A DNA stretch of 64,000 nucleotides from Limnohabitans sp. 2KL-27 (GCF_001269345.1 NZ_CXOP01000001.1:1-64000); one strand, 5' to 3'. Shown: positions 1-7,927, counted from the stretch's first letter. The notes: generated from the sequence alone by a model not told the origin. Numbers and translations are program-made.

Positions 1-104
1 CATAAGGCGTCTTGTTCTGGATGGCCAGCCCATTGAGCAAAATCTCGCCACTGGTGGGGCCAAAGCGGCCGCTGATCAGGTTGAACAACGTGGACTTGCC
101 TGCG
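1..104 (-). pseudogene. LivG-type branched-chain amino acid ABC ATPase, N-terminally truncated fragment
   Basis: Read on the minus strand, this stretch encodes the end of a Walker A loop (AGKSTLFNLISG) followed by a GPTSGEILLNG segment. This is the typical start of a LivG-like ATPase of branched-chain amino acid uptake systems. The first roughly 35 residues are missing. The expected Gly codon of the Walker A loop is interrupted at about base 104, where IS30-type sequence begins. The rest of the gene would lie to the left of the window. It may be non-functional if this junction is real; an assembly join is the alternative explanation. Confidence 0.6.
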
Positions 105-583
105 TCGAAGACCGTGCGATTCCTGGCCATTGGGAAGGCGACTTGGTATTTGGAAGTGGCAACAGCCAGGTCGCAACGCTTGTTGAGCGCCAGACGCGAT
201 ATCTGATGCTGATCAAGCTCGATGGCAAGGATTCGCAGACAGTGGTCAACGCCCTTATCAAGAGCGCTCGAAGGTTACCGCAAGAGCTCTATAAATCACT
301 GACTTGGGATCGTGGCACGGAGATGCACGGGCACAAGAAATTCACGATGGCAACCGACATCCAAGTCTACTTCTGCGATCCCAAAAGTCCCTGGCAACGT
401 GGCAGCAACGAGAACACAAATGGGTTGCTCAGGCAGTACCTGCCCAAAGGCATGAACCTGTCTGGCTACTCTCAAATTCAGCTCAACGCAATTGCACGAC
501 AATTAAACGAGAGGCCGCGCAAAACGCTCGGCTTCCAAACGCCCGCTGAGATGTTCAGCGAATGTGTTGCACTGACCAGTTGA
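105..583 (+). mobile_element. IS30-family transposase, 5'-truncated
   Basis: The open frame reads VEDRAIPGHWEGDLVFGSGN at its left end, which is the entry into the IS30 DDE domain. The catalytic triad is visible: Asp in WEGDLV, Asp in TWDRGTE, and Glu in SNENTNGLLRQY, as expected for IS30. The N-terminal helix-turn-helix half of the roughly 320-residue family protein is absent because the sequence changes at about base 105 into a LivG-type gene on the other strand. The C-terminus (RPRKTLGFQTPAEMF) is intact and ends in TGA. With no DNA-binding half and no start, this copy is probably inactive. No terminal inverted repeat could be assigned. Confidence 0.85.
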
Positions 584-617
584 ATCCGCCGCCTGTTACA
601 GCCACTCGCCAACACCC

Positions 618-947
618 TCACCCCCCACCCCGCTGCATCGTCAAATCAAAACGCTTCATGAAGCTTTGACGCGCATCTTCTTGCACGCCCTCAAACACAA
701 AAGACACGGCCAACCGCTGCAGGCGCAGCAGCGCGATCACGCGTGGGGGCAGGATGCGCCATTGCAATTGCAGATGGCCGTCACCGATGTGCACGCGTGC
801 TTGGCCGGTTTCCAGTTCAAAGGCGTGCTCGCCCAAAGCCCGGGGCAAGGCGGTCAACCATTCGGTTTCGCTGGTGCCCATGTCGCGCTCAAAGCGCTCG
901 GGGTAGTGGGACTGCATGGGTCGGGTCGCCGCGTGTGCTGTGCTCAA
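618..947 (-). CDS. Small conserved protein at the end of the aor operon, function unknown
   Basis: A 109-residue protein without a motif I recognise. It is soluble-looking, with an alternating hydrophobic/charged middle and a basic C-terminus ending in three glycines. The start taken here is a TTG that overlaps the stop of the ThiS-like gene (TTGA), which implies translational coupling; ATG codons at residues 11 and 23 are alternatives. It is the last gene of a five-gene operon with aorA, aorB, aorC and the ThiS-like gene, the position occupied by a fifth small gene in Aromatoleum-type aldehyde oxidoreductase operons. A role in tungsten cofactor insertion or enzyme maturation is inferred from position only. 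Confidence 0.7.
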   Translation of the reverse strand: MSTAHAATRPMQSHYPERFERDMGTSETEWLTALPRALGEHAFELETGQARVHIGDGHLQLQWRILPPRVIALLRLQRLAVSFVFEGVQEDARQSFMKRFDLTMQRGGG

Positions 948-1198
948 CCACCGGCCACCGGGGGCCAGATGGCGAGCACATCGCCTTCGACCAAGGTGGT
1001 GGTGCCTCGGTCTTCTGGTTTGATGTATTTGCCGTTGACCAACACCAGGTGCACCAGCTTCGGCGGCATGCCAAAGGGCTCGATGATCTGGCTGATGCTG
1101 GCATCCTGCGCCACATCCAGCGTGACCTGGTTGCTGCGCCGGGCTTCGGGGGGCAAGTAGTCGGTCAGCGTGGCAAACAGTTTGAAAGTGATGTTCAT
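944..1198 (-). CDS. ThiS/MoaD-like ubiquitin-fold protein of the aor operon
   Basis: An 84-residue protein with the beta-grasp pattern of MoaD/ThiS: a MNITFKLFATLTDYLP start and a C-terminal GDVLAIWPPVAGG tail ending in the Gly-Gly pair that is activated in this family. In molybdopterin or tungstopterin synthesis, MoaD carries the thiocarboxylate sulfur for the dithiolene. A dedicated copy in an aldehyde oxidoreductase operon suggests a role in making the tungsten-bis-pterin cofactor. The gene starts 15 bp after aorC and overlaps the next small gene by 4 bp. The family assignment is firm; specificity for the tungsten enzyme is inferred from position. Confidence 0.85.
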   Translation of the reverse strand: MNITFKLFATLTDYLPPEARRSNQVTLDVAQDASISQIIEPFGMPPKLVHLVLVNGKYIKPEDRGTTTLVEGDVLAIWPPVAGG

Positions 1199-1213
1199 GC
1201 GCAGATTGTCACT

Positions 1214-2551
1214 TCATCGGCGGCGTGCGTCTTGCGCACCGCTCCATCGCCCTTGACCCTGTGCGCAATCGAGATAGGCGTCCATCAGCTTGGTCGGGTC
1301 GTGCATCAGGCGGTCTTTCCAGTCGCCCAAATGCACCTGGCCTTCCACCAAGCCGCGCATCACACCCACATGCTCGGTCCAGCCCACGCTGTTGCAGCCA
1401 ACCATCACATCGTCCTTGAACTGCAGGCTCAGGTGACGACCCGCAGCCTTGTCGGTCAACACGGCCGACTGGCCTCCGGCCACGCCTTCCCAGTTGCCAA
1501 AACTGGTGGAGATCAATCCCAGGGTGTCGAGCACGTTGATTTGGGTGACGCCTTTGAGCTCGGTCTTTTGGCCCAGCATGTTGAGCGCGGCCACACGGGC
1601 CTGCTCGGCGGCGTTGGGCTGGATGGCGCTCACAATCGTTTTGCCGCTGACCATGTCAAACGCTTCAGCGCAGTCGCCTGCGGCGTAAATGCCGGGCACA
1701 TTCGTTTGCAGGTGTTGGTCGGTCAACACGCCTTGCAGGCAGGTGATGCCGCTGTCCTTCAAAAAGCCAATCGCTGGGCGCACACCCGTCGCGCTGATGA
1801 CCAGATCGGCTTCGACGGTTTGACCATTGGACAAGCGGACCTGCAGCGGGCCACCCGCATCGTCAGAGGCCAAGCCCACCGCAGACGCCAACTTGCCGAG
1901 CAAGCCTTTTTCAGCGCCTTGGCTGATGGCTTCCACCTTGGTGCCGGTGAACACCTGCACGCCTTTGGCCTCGCACCAGTCGCGGATCATGCCGCCGGCC
2001 ACCGGGCCCATCATGCGGGGCACCATGCGGTCGCCCATCTCCACCACGCTCAGCTTGACGCCACGCGCGGCCAGCGCTTCCATGATGATGCAGCCAATGA
2101 AGCCCGCGCCCATTTGCAGCACACGAGCACCGGGCTTGGCCAGCGCCTGAATGGCGCGGGCGTCTTCCAGCGTCCAGCACGGGTGCACGCCGGGCAAGTC
2201 CATGCCCGCAATCGGCGGGCGCACAGGGTGCGAGCCGGTGGCGATCAAGAGCTTGTCAAAAGCCATCGACTGGCCGTTGTCCAGCTGCACCGTTTTGCTT
2301 GCCGCATCGACGCGGGTCACCTTGGCCTTGACTTGCGTGATGCGCAGATCGTCAAAGTGGGTGGCGCTCTTGCGCAGGTAGGTGCCCTGCTCTTCAATGT
2401 TGCCGATCAGCAAATAAGGGATGGCCATGCGCGAATACGGCGCATCGGGCTCGTCACCCACCAGGGTGATGGTGTCGGCGGGGGCGTGCTTGCGCAGGGT
2501 TTCGGCGGCGATCACGCCGGCAGGGCCGGCGCCCAAGATCAGGTGGTGCAT
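1214..2551 (-). CDS. aorC: Aldehyde oxidoreductase FAD/NADH subunit AorC
   Basis: A 445-residue flavoprotein of the pyridine nucleotide-disulfide oxidoreductase fold. The N-terminus has the FAD motif GAGPAG; a second dinucleotide motif, GAGFIG, lies near residue 150 in VLQMGAGFIGC, and the flavin-contacting GIYAAGDCAEAF is near residue 290. No redox-active CxxxxC disulfide is seen after the FAD motif, consistent with a diaphorase-like subunit that moves electrons between NAD(H) and the Fe-S chain. In Aromatoleum-type enzymes AorC joins AorA and AorB to make aldehyde oxidation NAD-dependent. It lies downstream of aorB across a repeat-filled gap of about 200 bp, so its expression may be partly uncoupled from aorB. 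Confidence 0.9.
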   Translation of the reverse strand: MHHLILGAGPAGVIAAETLRKHAPADTITLVGDEPDAPYSRMAIPYLLIGNIEEQGTYLRKSATHFDDLRITQVKAKVTRVDAASKTVQLDNGQSMAFDKLLIATGSHPVRPPIAGMDLPGVHPCWTLEDARAIQALAKPGARVLQMGAGFIGCIIMEALAARGVKLSVVEMGDRMVPRMMGPVAGGMIRDWCEAKGVQVFTGTKVEAISQGAEKGLLGKLASAVGLASDDAGGPLQVRLSNGQTVEADLVISATGVRPAIGFLKDSGITCLQGVLTDQHLQTNVPGIYAAGDCAEAFDMVSGKTIVSAIQPNAAEQARVAALNMLGQKTELKGVTQINVLDTLGLISTSFGNWEGVAGGQSAVLTDKAAGRHLSLQFKDDVMVGCNSVGWTEHVGVMRGLVEGQVHLGDWKDRLMHDPTKLMDAYLDCAQGQGRWSGAQDARRR

Positions 2552-2572
2552 GGTTCAGTTTCCATAAACGGG

Positions 2573-2591
2573 CAGCGGCCCAAGGGCCGCT
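2573..2591. repeat. Hairpin just upstream of aorC
   Basis: AGCGGCCC and GGGCCGCT are separated by three bases, giving a strong GC stem in the 22-40 bp before the aorC start codon. No T-run follows on the minus strand, so it does not look like an intrinsic terminator. It could stabilise the aorC message or act as a 3' end protection stem for aorB. It sits directly beside the palindromic repeat cluster at 2607-2723. Confidence 0.5.
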
Positions 2592-2606
2592 GGAAATGAA
2601 AGGCCA

Positions 2607-2723
2607 GATTGCCACGCTGCGCTCGCAATGACCGGGTTTTTCACTGCAAGCATGGCGGGAAAACTTCGTCACTGCGAGCTTAGCGCGGCAGTCCATGGAT
2701 CGCCGCGCTGCGCTTGCGATGAC
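2607..2723. repeat. REP-like palindromic repeats between aorB and aorC
   Basis: Three related units are visible. A half unit at 2607-2632 reads GATTGCC then CGCTGCGCTCGCAATGAC. A near-perfect palindrome of 56 bp at 2668-2723 runs from GTCACTGCGAG through a central TCCATGGATC to GCTTGCGATGAC. The same family (GTCAT-GCGAG outer arms around a GATCCA centre) recurs at 28874-28939 inside uvrD. Such interspersed palindromes are common non-coding repeats in many bacteria and can form mRNA hairpins. No gene was seen in this gap. Confidence 0.75.
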
Positions 2724-2757
2724 TTAAAGGTCACAGCCAGCGCAGTGGGCTGCCATC

Positions 2758-4605
2758 TCACAAACCCAGACGCTCCCGAGTGGCCGATGTCGGACGGCCT
2801 TCGCCATCCCAGCCGCGGGCGTCGTAGTACTTGGGCAGCATTTCATCCAACTTGCTGACCATGCCTTTGCCGGGGCCGGTTTTGGCGGCTTCGGTCATCA
2901 GGCGCTTGGGCAGGTTGTCGTCGGCCTTGGTGAAGCCGGCGGCGTTGTTGAAGTCGCGCTCCATGTTCCAGATGCGCTCGCCGATGTGGTTCAAGTGCTC
3001 CATGGTGAACTCTTCACCGCAAGCGGCTTGCACCTGAGGGGCCACGTCAGCCAGTGTCCAGGCAAAGCTGGTGAACACGCAAATACCGGCCGAGTCAAAA
3101 GCGGCTGTCGCGTCTTGGAAGGCCTTGACCAATTCTGGCTTGCCTTCGTGCTCGGTGGGCTCGGTCTTGACCGGGATGCCCAGCACTTCAGAGGCGATGG
3201 TGTAGCCGCGCAGGTGGCAAGCACCACGGTTGGATGTGGCGTAAGCCAAGCCAATGCCTTGGATCACACGGCCGTCGTAGGCCGGGAACTCCTGGCCCTT
3301 GACGCTCATGGACAAATCGGGGTGGCCGTATTTGGCGGTCAGGCGCTTGGAGCCCATGCCAATTTCCTTGCCAAAACCGATGCCCTTGGCTGTCATGTCA
3401 ACAAACTCGCACAGCGCTTCAGCCGAGCCAAAGGGGGCTTCCACACCGATTTGCTCTTTGGTCAGCACGCCCATTTCGTACAGCTCCATCACGGCACCGA
3501 TGGTGGCACCGAAGCTGATCGGGTCAAAGCCTTCTTCGTTGCAGATCATGTTGGCGTACTGCAGGGCTTCCAAGTCTTTCACGCCGTTGGCCGCACCCAG
3601 CGCCCAGGCTGCTTCGTATTCCAGGCCGCCGTTGGCACCCCAATACTCGGGCTTGTTCTTGACCGAGAAGTGGCCCTCGTCCATCTTGCTGATGCGACCG
3701 CAGGCGATGGTGCAACCAAAGCAGGCTTGGTTGGTCACCAGGTGCTTTTTGCCATCGGTCTCACGGGGCGTGACCATGGCTTCGGCCGAGATGTCTTTGG
3801 CGCTTTCAAACTGCACGTCGCGGTGGTTGCGTGTGGGCAAGCCGCCCACTTCGTTGATCACGTTCATCAGCACCTGGGTGCCGTAAGCAGGCAAACCTTG
3901 GCCTGTGACGGCGTTGTCGGCCAACACCTTTTTGGCTGCCTTGGCCGCAGCCATGAAAGCCTTGGGGTTTTGCATATTGCCCACGCCTTTGGTGCCGCGC
4001 ACCGCGATGGCTTTGAGGTTCTTGCTGCCCATCACGGTGCCCACGCCCGAACGGCCCGCCGCACGGTGCAGGTCGTTCACCACAGCGGCATACAGCACGC
4101 CGTTTTCACCGGCCTTGCCAATGCTGCAGACGCGCAGCAAGGGGTCTTGCAAGCTGGACTTGAGGATTTCCTCGGTCTTCCAGACGCTTTGGCCCCACAG
4201 GTGGCTCGCATCGCGCAACTCGGCTTCGTCGTCGTTGATGTGCAGGTACACGGGCTTGGCCGATGCACCTTCAAAAATGACCATGTCCCAGCCGGCCATT
4301 TTGAGCTCAGCGCCCCAGTAACCGCCCGAGTTGGAGCAAGCGATCGCGCCGGTGAGCGGGCTCTTGGTGATGACGGTGTAGCGGCCACCGGTGGAGGCCA
4401 TGGTGCCGGTCAGTGGGCCCGTGGCCCAAACGATTTTGTTGTCAGCCGACAAGGGATCGACTTTGGGGTCGATCTCGCTGATCAGGTATTTGCTACCCAG
4501 ACCGCGTGAGCCGAGGTAGGCTTTGGCCCACTCCATGTTCAGCGGTTCGGATTTGACGGTGCCAGCCGTGAGGTTGACGCGAAGAATTTTTCCAGCCCAA
4601 GACAT
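2758..4605 (-). CDS. aorB: Tungsten aldehyde:ferredoxin oxidoreductase catalytic subunit AorB
   Basis: A 615-residue protein of the AOR family, which oxidises aldehydes to carboxylic acids at a tungsten bis-pterin centre. The start is the ATG of MSWAGKILRVNL, the usual AOR N-terminus, preceded by AAGGAG; a longer reading frame upstream overlaps aorA and is rejected. The single [4Fe-4S] cluster ligands are visible as CFGCTIAC near residues 294-301, with the distant fourth Cys near residue 508 (SAGICVFTS). The pterin-binding N-terminal domain is intact (RGLGSKYLISEIDP, GPLTGT). Length and spacing match the family. It follows aorA by 23 bp. The metal cannot be read from sequence; the nearby tungstate transporter supports W. 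Confidence 0.93.
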   Translation of the reverse strand: MSWAGKILRVNLTAGTVKSEPLNMEWAKAYLGSRGLGSKYLISEIDPKVDPLSADNKIVWATGPLTGTMASTGGRYTVITKSPLTGAIACSNSGGYWGAELKMAGWDMVIFEGASAKPVYLHINDDEAELRDASHLWGQSVWKTEEILKSSLQDPLLRVCSIGKAGENGVLYAAVVNDLHRAAGRSGVGTVMGSKNLKAIAVRGTKGVGNMQNPKAFMAAAKAAKKVLADNAVTGQGLPAYGTQVLMNVINEVGGLPTRNHRDVQFESAKDISAEAMVTPRETDGKKHLVTNQACFGCTIACGRISKMDEGHFSVKNKPEYWGANGGLEYEAAWALGAANGVKDLEALQYANMICNEEGFDPISFGATIGAVMELYEMGVLTKEQIGVEAPFGSAEALCEFVDMTAKGIGFGKEIGMGSKRLTAKYGHPDLSMSVKGQEFPAYDGRVIQGIGLAYATSNRGACHLRGYTIASEVLGIPVKTEPTEHEGKPELVKAFQDATAAFDSAGICVFTSFAWTLADVAPQVQAACGEEFTMEHLNHIGERIWNMERDFNNAAGFTKADDNLPKRLMTEAAKTGPGKGMVSKLDEMLPKYYDARGWDGEGRPTSATRERLGL

Positions 4606-4628
4606 GTTGATGCTCCTTGTGGGGGGAT

Positions 4629-5105
4629 TTAAGAGGCCGAGGGCTGATTGCCCAACTTGTCGGCCCACTGCTTCATCTTGTCGATGCCGGTCCAGTTGGC
4701 GTCCACAAAAGTGATGGCGCCAGTCGGGCAAGCATCGGCACAGGCCGGATCGCCACCGCACAGGTCGCACTTTTGGACTTTGCCGGTTTCCTGCACGTAG
4801 TTGATGGTGCCAAACGGGCAGGCGATGGTGCAGACCTTGCAGCCCACACAGGTGGACTCGTTGACCACTTTGGCGCCTGTGGCTTTGTCCACGGTGATAG
4901 CTTCCACAGGGCAAGCATGGAGACACCAGGCTTCGTCGCACTGGGTGCAGGTGTAAGGGACTTTTTTGCCGGTGTGATGGAAATCAAACACCTTGATGCG
5001 AGATTTGGAGGTCGCGTAAGTGCCGTAGTTCTCGAAAGAACAGGCCATTTCGCACTGCAAGCAGCCGGTACATTTGTCCGGATTGATGTGCAGGACTTTC
5101 TGCAT
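4629..5105 (-). CDS. aorA: Aldehyde oxidoreductase polyferredoxin subunit AorA
   Basis: A 158-residue Fe-S protein with 16 cysteines in four groups, C12/15/18/22, C53/56/61/65, C86/89/92/96 and C113/116/122/126, enough for four [4Fe-4S] clusters. This matches the electron-transfer subunit that wires AorB to AorC in Aromatoleum-type enzymes; HycB/DmsB-like ferredoxins share the pattern. The start is the ATG of MQKVLHINPDK, with AGGAG spaced 7 bp upstream; a longer frame to 5180 has no such site. It is the first gene of the operon, divergent from the regulator gene at 5259 across 153 bp. Confidence 0.92.
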   Translation of the reverse strand: MQKVLHINPDKCTGCLQCEMACSFENYGTYATSKSRIKVFDFHHTGKKVPYTCTQCDEAWCLHACPVEAITVDKATGAKVVNESTCVGCKVCTIACPFGTINYVQETGKVQKCDLCGGDPACADACPTGAITFVDANWTGIDKMKQWADKLGNQPSAS

Positions 5106-5203
5106 GGGGATCTCCTGTGGTGTGGCGGACTTTTCAAGCACGCGCTTATGAATCAGAATGCATAGCCATTGTTGGCGCATCGCCCAGTAAACCGATGCGG
5201 ATT

Positions 5204-5224
5204 AACCCTAGGTTTATCAGGGTT
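5204..5224. promoter_or_regulatory. Inverted repeat in the aorA/regulator divergent promoter region
   Basis: AACCCT and AGGGTT are separated by nine bases. The repeat lies about 35-55 bp upstream of the regulator start and about 100-120 bp upstream of aorA. Position and symmetry fit a binding site for the adjacent Fis-type HTH regulator, which would then control both transcripts. No sigma-54 -24/-12 element could be found on either strand of this gap. The binding role is inferred. Confidence 0.4.
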
Positions 5225-5258
5225 GACGCAAAAATTCTCAGCTTGATACACATCTGAC

Positions 5259-6383
5259 ATGCCTCTGACTGCCCACCACAGTGACCGCTTGCAGCGGATC
5301 GAACGAGCCCGTGACCTGGTGTTTCAGGGCAGATCCGAGGCACAGGGCAGCGGCGTGCCCCCCTGGATTGCCCAGTCCTGGCAGCGCTGCCTGTCCATGG
5401 GCCTGCAGCCGGGCCAGGCCGTGGGCTTTGACGCCATCTCAGCCCAGCACATGCGCCGCGTGCAAGAAGCCAGCCGCCCCTTGGTGCAGGCGGCCCAGCC
5501 GGTGCTGGTTGAACTGGCACGGGCCATTGCCGACATCCGCTATTTCGCCATCCTGACCAATGCCCAAGGTATCGTGGTGGATGTGCACGGACCGGTGGAC
5601 CGGCGAGACCGCCGTGCCGAGGTGATCGCCCGTGTGGGCGTGGACCTGTCAGAAAAAGCCGTGGGCACCACGGCCATCAGCGCCGCCCTGACCGAACTGC
5701 AGCCCGTGTGGTTGCACCGGGGCGAACATTTCTTTCAGGACACGGGGGTCTACAGCTGTGCCGGAGCACCGGTTTTCGGCCCGGATGGCCTTTGCGCTGG
5801 CATGCTCGACCTGACGGGCATCGAAACCACCGAGCGCCCTGCCCTCAAACACCTGGTGCGCCGCTCAGCCCGCAGCATCGAAAACAGCTGGCTGCTGTCC
5901 ACCGATCACGCTCTGGTGCTGCGCCTGAACTGGCCCGGCAACCAGCCCGGGGACGACAGCGATGGCCTGATCACACTCGACCACAACGGCCAGATCGTGG
6001 GGGCCAACCCCACGGCGCGGCAAATGTTGGCCATGGGCCCCGGCACCGGCGGCCACACGCTGCACGCCAGTGAGGTGTTTGCCTCACCCTGGGAAAACCT
6101 GTTCGATGCGGCCAGCCGCCAGGCCAGTGCGCAAGAGTTGCCGCTGTGGTCAGGCCTGCGTTTGCAAACCCAAGCCCTTCGCCCGGGCACCCGCCCAGCG
6201 GCCGCGCACAGCGCGAAGACCTCAGAACGTGCTCAGGCGATGGCCAAACCCCTCAAGGACGTGCAGACCGAGATGATCCGCGAAGCCGTCCAGCAAGCAC
6301 GTGGCAACGTGGCCGAAGCCGCACGTTGCCTAGGCATAAGCCGCGCCACGGTTTACCGCAAACTTGGCTTACCCAAAGTCTGA
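5259..6383 (+). CDS. GAF/PAS/Fis-HTH regulator of AcoR type lacking the AAA+ domain
   Basis: A 374-residue regulator. Residues about 15-80 (PPWIAQSWQRCLSMGL) and a GAF domain to about 210 (GIVVDVHG, VGVDLSEKAVGTTAISAAL) match the N-terminal half of AcoR-type activators. A PAS-like segment follows near 230-280 (LDHNGQIVGANPTARQML). The end is a Fis-type helix-turn-helix (MIREAVQQARGNVAEAARCLGISRATVYRKLG). The central sigma-54 AAA+ ATPase with GAFTGA is absent, so it cannot activate sigma-54 promoters as AcoR does. It is divergent from aorA and is the obvious candidate to sense aldehydes or acids and control aor. Its stop codon abuts that of tupA (TGATCA). No clear Shine-Dalgarno precedes the ATG. 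Confidence 0.85.
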   Translation: MPLTAHHSDRLQRIERARDLVFQGRSEAQGSGVPPWIAQSWQRCLSMGLQPGQAVGFDAISAQHMRRVQEASRPLVQAAQPVLVELARAIADIRYFAILTNAQGIVVDVHGPVDRRDRRAEVIARVGVDLSEKAVGTTAISAALTELQPVWLHRGEHFFQDTGVYSCAGAPVFGPDGLCAGMLDLTGIETTERPALKHLVRRSARSIENSWLLSTDHALVLRLNWPGNQPGDDSDGLITLDHNGQIVGANPTARQMLAMGPGTGGHTLHASEVFASPWENLFDAASRQASAQELPLWSGLRLQTQALRPGTRPAAAHSAKTSERAQAMAKPLKDVQTEMIREAVQQARGNVAEAARCLGISRATVYRKLGLPKV

Positions 6384-7208
6384 TCACTTGCCAGCATTAG
6401 GGAAGAACAGCTGTTCACCACCAATTTTGTAATCGGCAATCACCCCCTGCCCAGCGGCCGAGGTGATCCAGTCGACAAACTTCTGCGCATCGGCCTGTTT
6501 GACGTGCGCATGTTTGGCGGGGTTGACGACCATCACGCCGTATTGGTTGAAGAGACGTTGGTCACCCTCCACCAAAATGGCCAGATCGGCGCGATTTTTG
6601 AAGTTGAGCCAAGTGGCGCGGTCGGCCAACACATAGGCGCCCGAAGACGCCGCGATGTTCAAAGCCGGGCCCATGCCGCAGCCGCACTCTTTGTAGCCAC
6701 TGCCTTTTTTCTCGGTTAAGTTGGCCATCTTCCAAAAACGCAGCTCGGCCGCGTGTGTGCCGCTCTTGTCACCGCGCGACACAAAGGCTGCGTTGCCTGT
6801 CGACAACTTGGCCAAGGCCGCCACAATGTCTTTGCCTTTGGTCGCCGCCGGGTCGGCCTTGGGGCCGATCAGCACAAAGTCGTTGTACATCACAGGCAAG
6901 CGCTTGAGGCCAAAACCATCGGCCACAAATTTGTCTTCGGCCACTTGGTCGTGCACAAACACCACATCGGCATCACCGCGCCGGGCCATGTCCAGCGCTT
7001 GGCCTGTGCCCAGGGCCACGACTTTCACATCCAAGCCGCTGGCCTTTTTGAAGGCGGGCAGCAGGTGCGCAAACAAGCCCGACTGCTCGGTCGAGGTGGT
7101 GGACGACATCACGATGGACTGGGCTTGTGCCGAAATTGAGGTGATCGAGGTGGTGGCCAAAACCGCACACACCAAGGCGCGACGGGTCATAGAAGATGGA
7201 AAGGTCAT
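6384..7208 (-). CDS. tupA: Tungstate ABC transporter substrate-binding protein TupA
   Basis: A 274-residue periplasmic protein. An N-terminal signal peptide ends near AQAQS. The mature start IVMSSTTSTEQSGLF contains the STTST-xxSGL oxyanion-binding motif that marks TupA rather than ModA; further family segments are SRGDKSGTHAAEL and the GPALNIAASSGAYVLADRATW region. TupA binds tungstate with very high affinity for delivery to TupBC. The gene overlaps tupC by 4 bp (ATGA) and is the last gene of tupB-tupC-tupA. It ends back to back with the regulator gene, with no terminator between. Together with the aor operon it makes a tungsten acquisition-and-use set. Confidence 0.9.
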   Translation of the reverse strand: MTFPSSMTRRALVCAVLATTSITSISAQAQSIVMSSTTSTEQSGLFAHLLPAFKKASGLDVKVVALGTGQALDMARRGDADVVFVHDQVAEDKFVADGFGLKRLPVMYNDFVLIGPKADPAATKGKDIVAALAKLSTGNAAFVSRGDKSGTHAAELRFWKMANLTEKKGSGYKECGCGMGPALNIAASSGAYVLADRATWLNFKNRADLAILVEGDQRLFNQYGVMVVNPAKHAHVKQADAQKFVDWITSAAGQGVIADYKIGGEQLFFPNAGK

Positions 7209-7927
7209 GAAAGTTCTCCTTGAACAAAAGCATGGGCTGCCGGGCTGTGTTCAGCCAGCAGTTCGGGGTTGAAAAAATCGGCCACAGGCAAGTCGGCCAT
7301 CACATGACCGAACTCCAGATAAATGACGCGGGTGGCCAAGCGCTTGACTTGGCCCAGGTTGTGGCTGGCCCAGACCAAGGTCAAGGGCCGTTCTGGCGCA
7401 CAGGCAAATTCGGCCATCAGGGCTTCGACTTCGCGTTTGGCATGCGGGTCCAGGCTGGCCGTGGGTTCATCCAGCAGCAGCACATCGGGGTGCCGCGCCC
7501 AAGCGCGGGCTAAGGCCAAGCGCTGCTGCTGCCCGCCCGACAACTGGCGGCCGTTTTGCTGCGCCACAGACTGCAAACCCACGCGCTCCATGGCCTGGAG
7601 CGCCAGCGCTTTGGCGGCAGACCAAGACAGGCCCCGTGCGCGGTCCAGCCACAAGCCCAGCGCCACGTTGTTCTGTGCCGACAGACGCAACAAATGCGGC
7701 CTTTGGAACAACATGGCCTGGCGCATTCCCGGTGCTTGCAGCACCTGGCCTTGCGTGGGCGGCACCAAACCATGCAAGGTGCGCAGCAAAGTGCTTTTGC
7801 CCGAGCCATTGGCGCCCACCAGCGCCACGCGCTCGCCAGCCTCGATGCGCAAGCTCACGCCCGTCAAGGCTGCTTGCGCCCCCAGGTGCACGCTCACGGC
7901 GTTCAAGCTGATTTGCACAGTGCTCAT
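7205..7927 (-). CDS. tupC: Tungstate ABC transporter ATP-binding protein TupC
   Basis: A 240-residue ABC ATPase with Walker A (GANGSGKST, near residue 37), Q-loop, signature LSGGQQQRLALARA, Walker B (VLLLDEPTA) and an H-loop region. It powers tungstate import through TupB. It overlaps tupB upstream and tupA downstream by 4 bp each (ATGA), so the three are translationally coupled. No C-terminal mop-type oxyanion domain is present, which fits TupC and argues against ModC. Confidence 0.88.
   Translation of the reverse strand: MSTVQISLNAVSVHLGAQAALTGVSLRIEAGERVALVGANGSGKSTLLRTLHGLVPPTQGQVLQAPGMRQAMLFQRPHLLRLSAQNNVALGLWLDRARGLSWSAAKALALQAMERVGLQSVAQQNGRQLSGGQQQRLALARAWARHPDVLLLDEPTASLDPHAKREVEALMAEFACAPERPLTLVWASHNLGQVKRLATRVIYLEFGHVMADLPVADFFNPELLAEHSPAAHAFVQGELS

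Noticed and set aside
743..2599. Long plus-strand open frame opposite aorC and the MoaD-like gene
   Set aside because: It is antisense to clear genes, is His/Gln/Ala-rich in the way GC-rich shadow frames are, and has no family match.
4606..4941. Upstream extension of aorB into aorA
   Set aside because: The extra residues are an out-of-frame reading of AorA; AAGGAG and the conserved AOR N-terminus support the start at 4605.
5106..5258. Sigma-54 promoter or molybdenum/tungsten cofactor riboswitch ahead of aorA
   Set aside because: No GG-N10-GC spaced -24/-12 element and no recognisable riboswitch core were found in the 153 bp.
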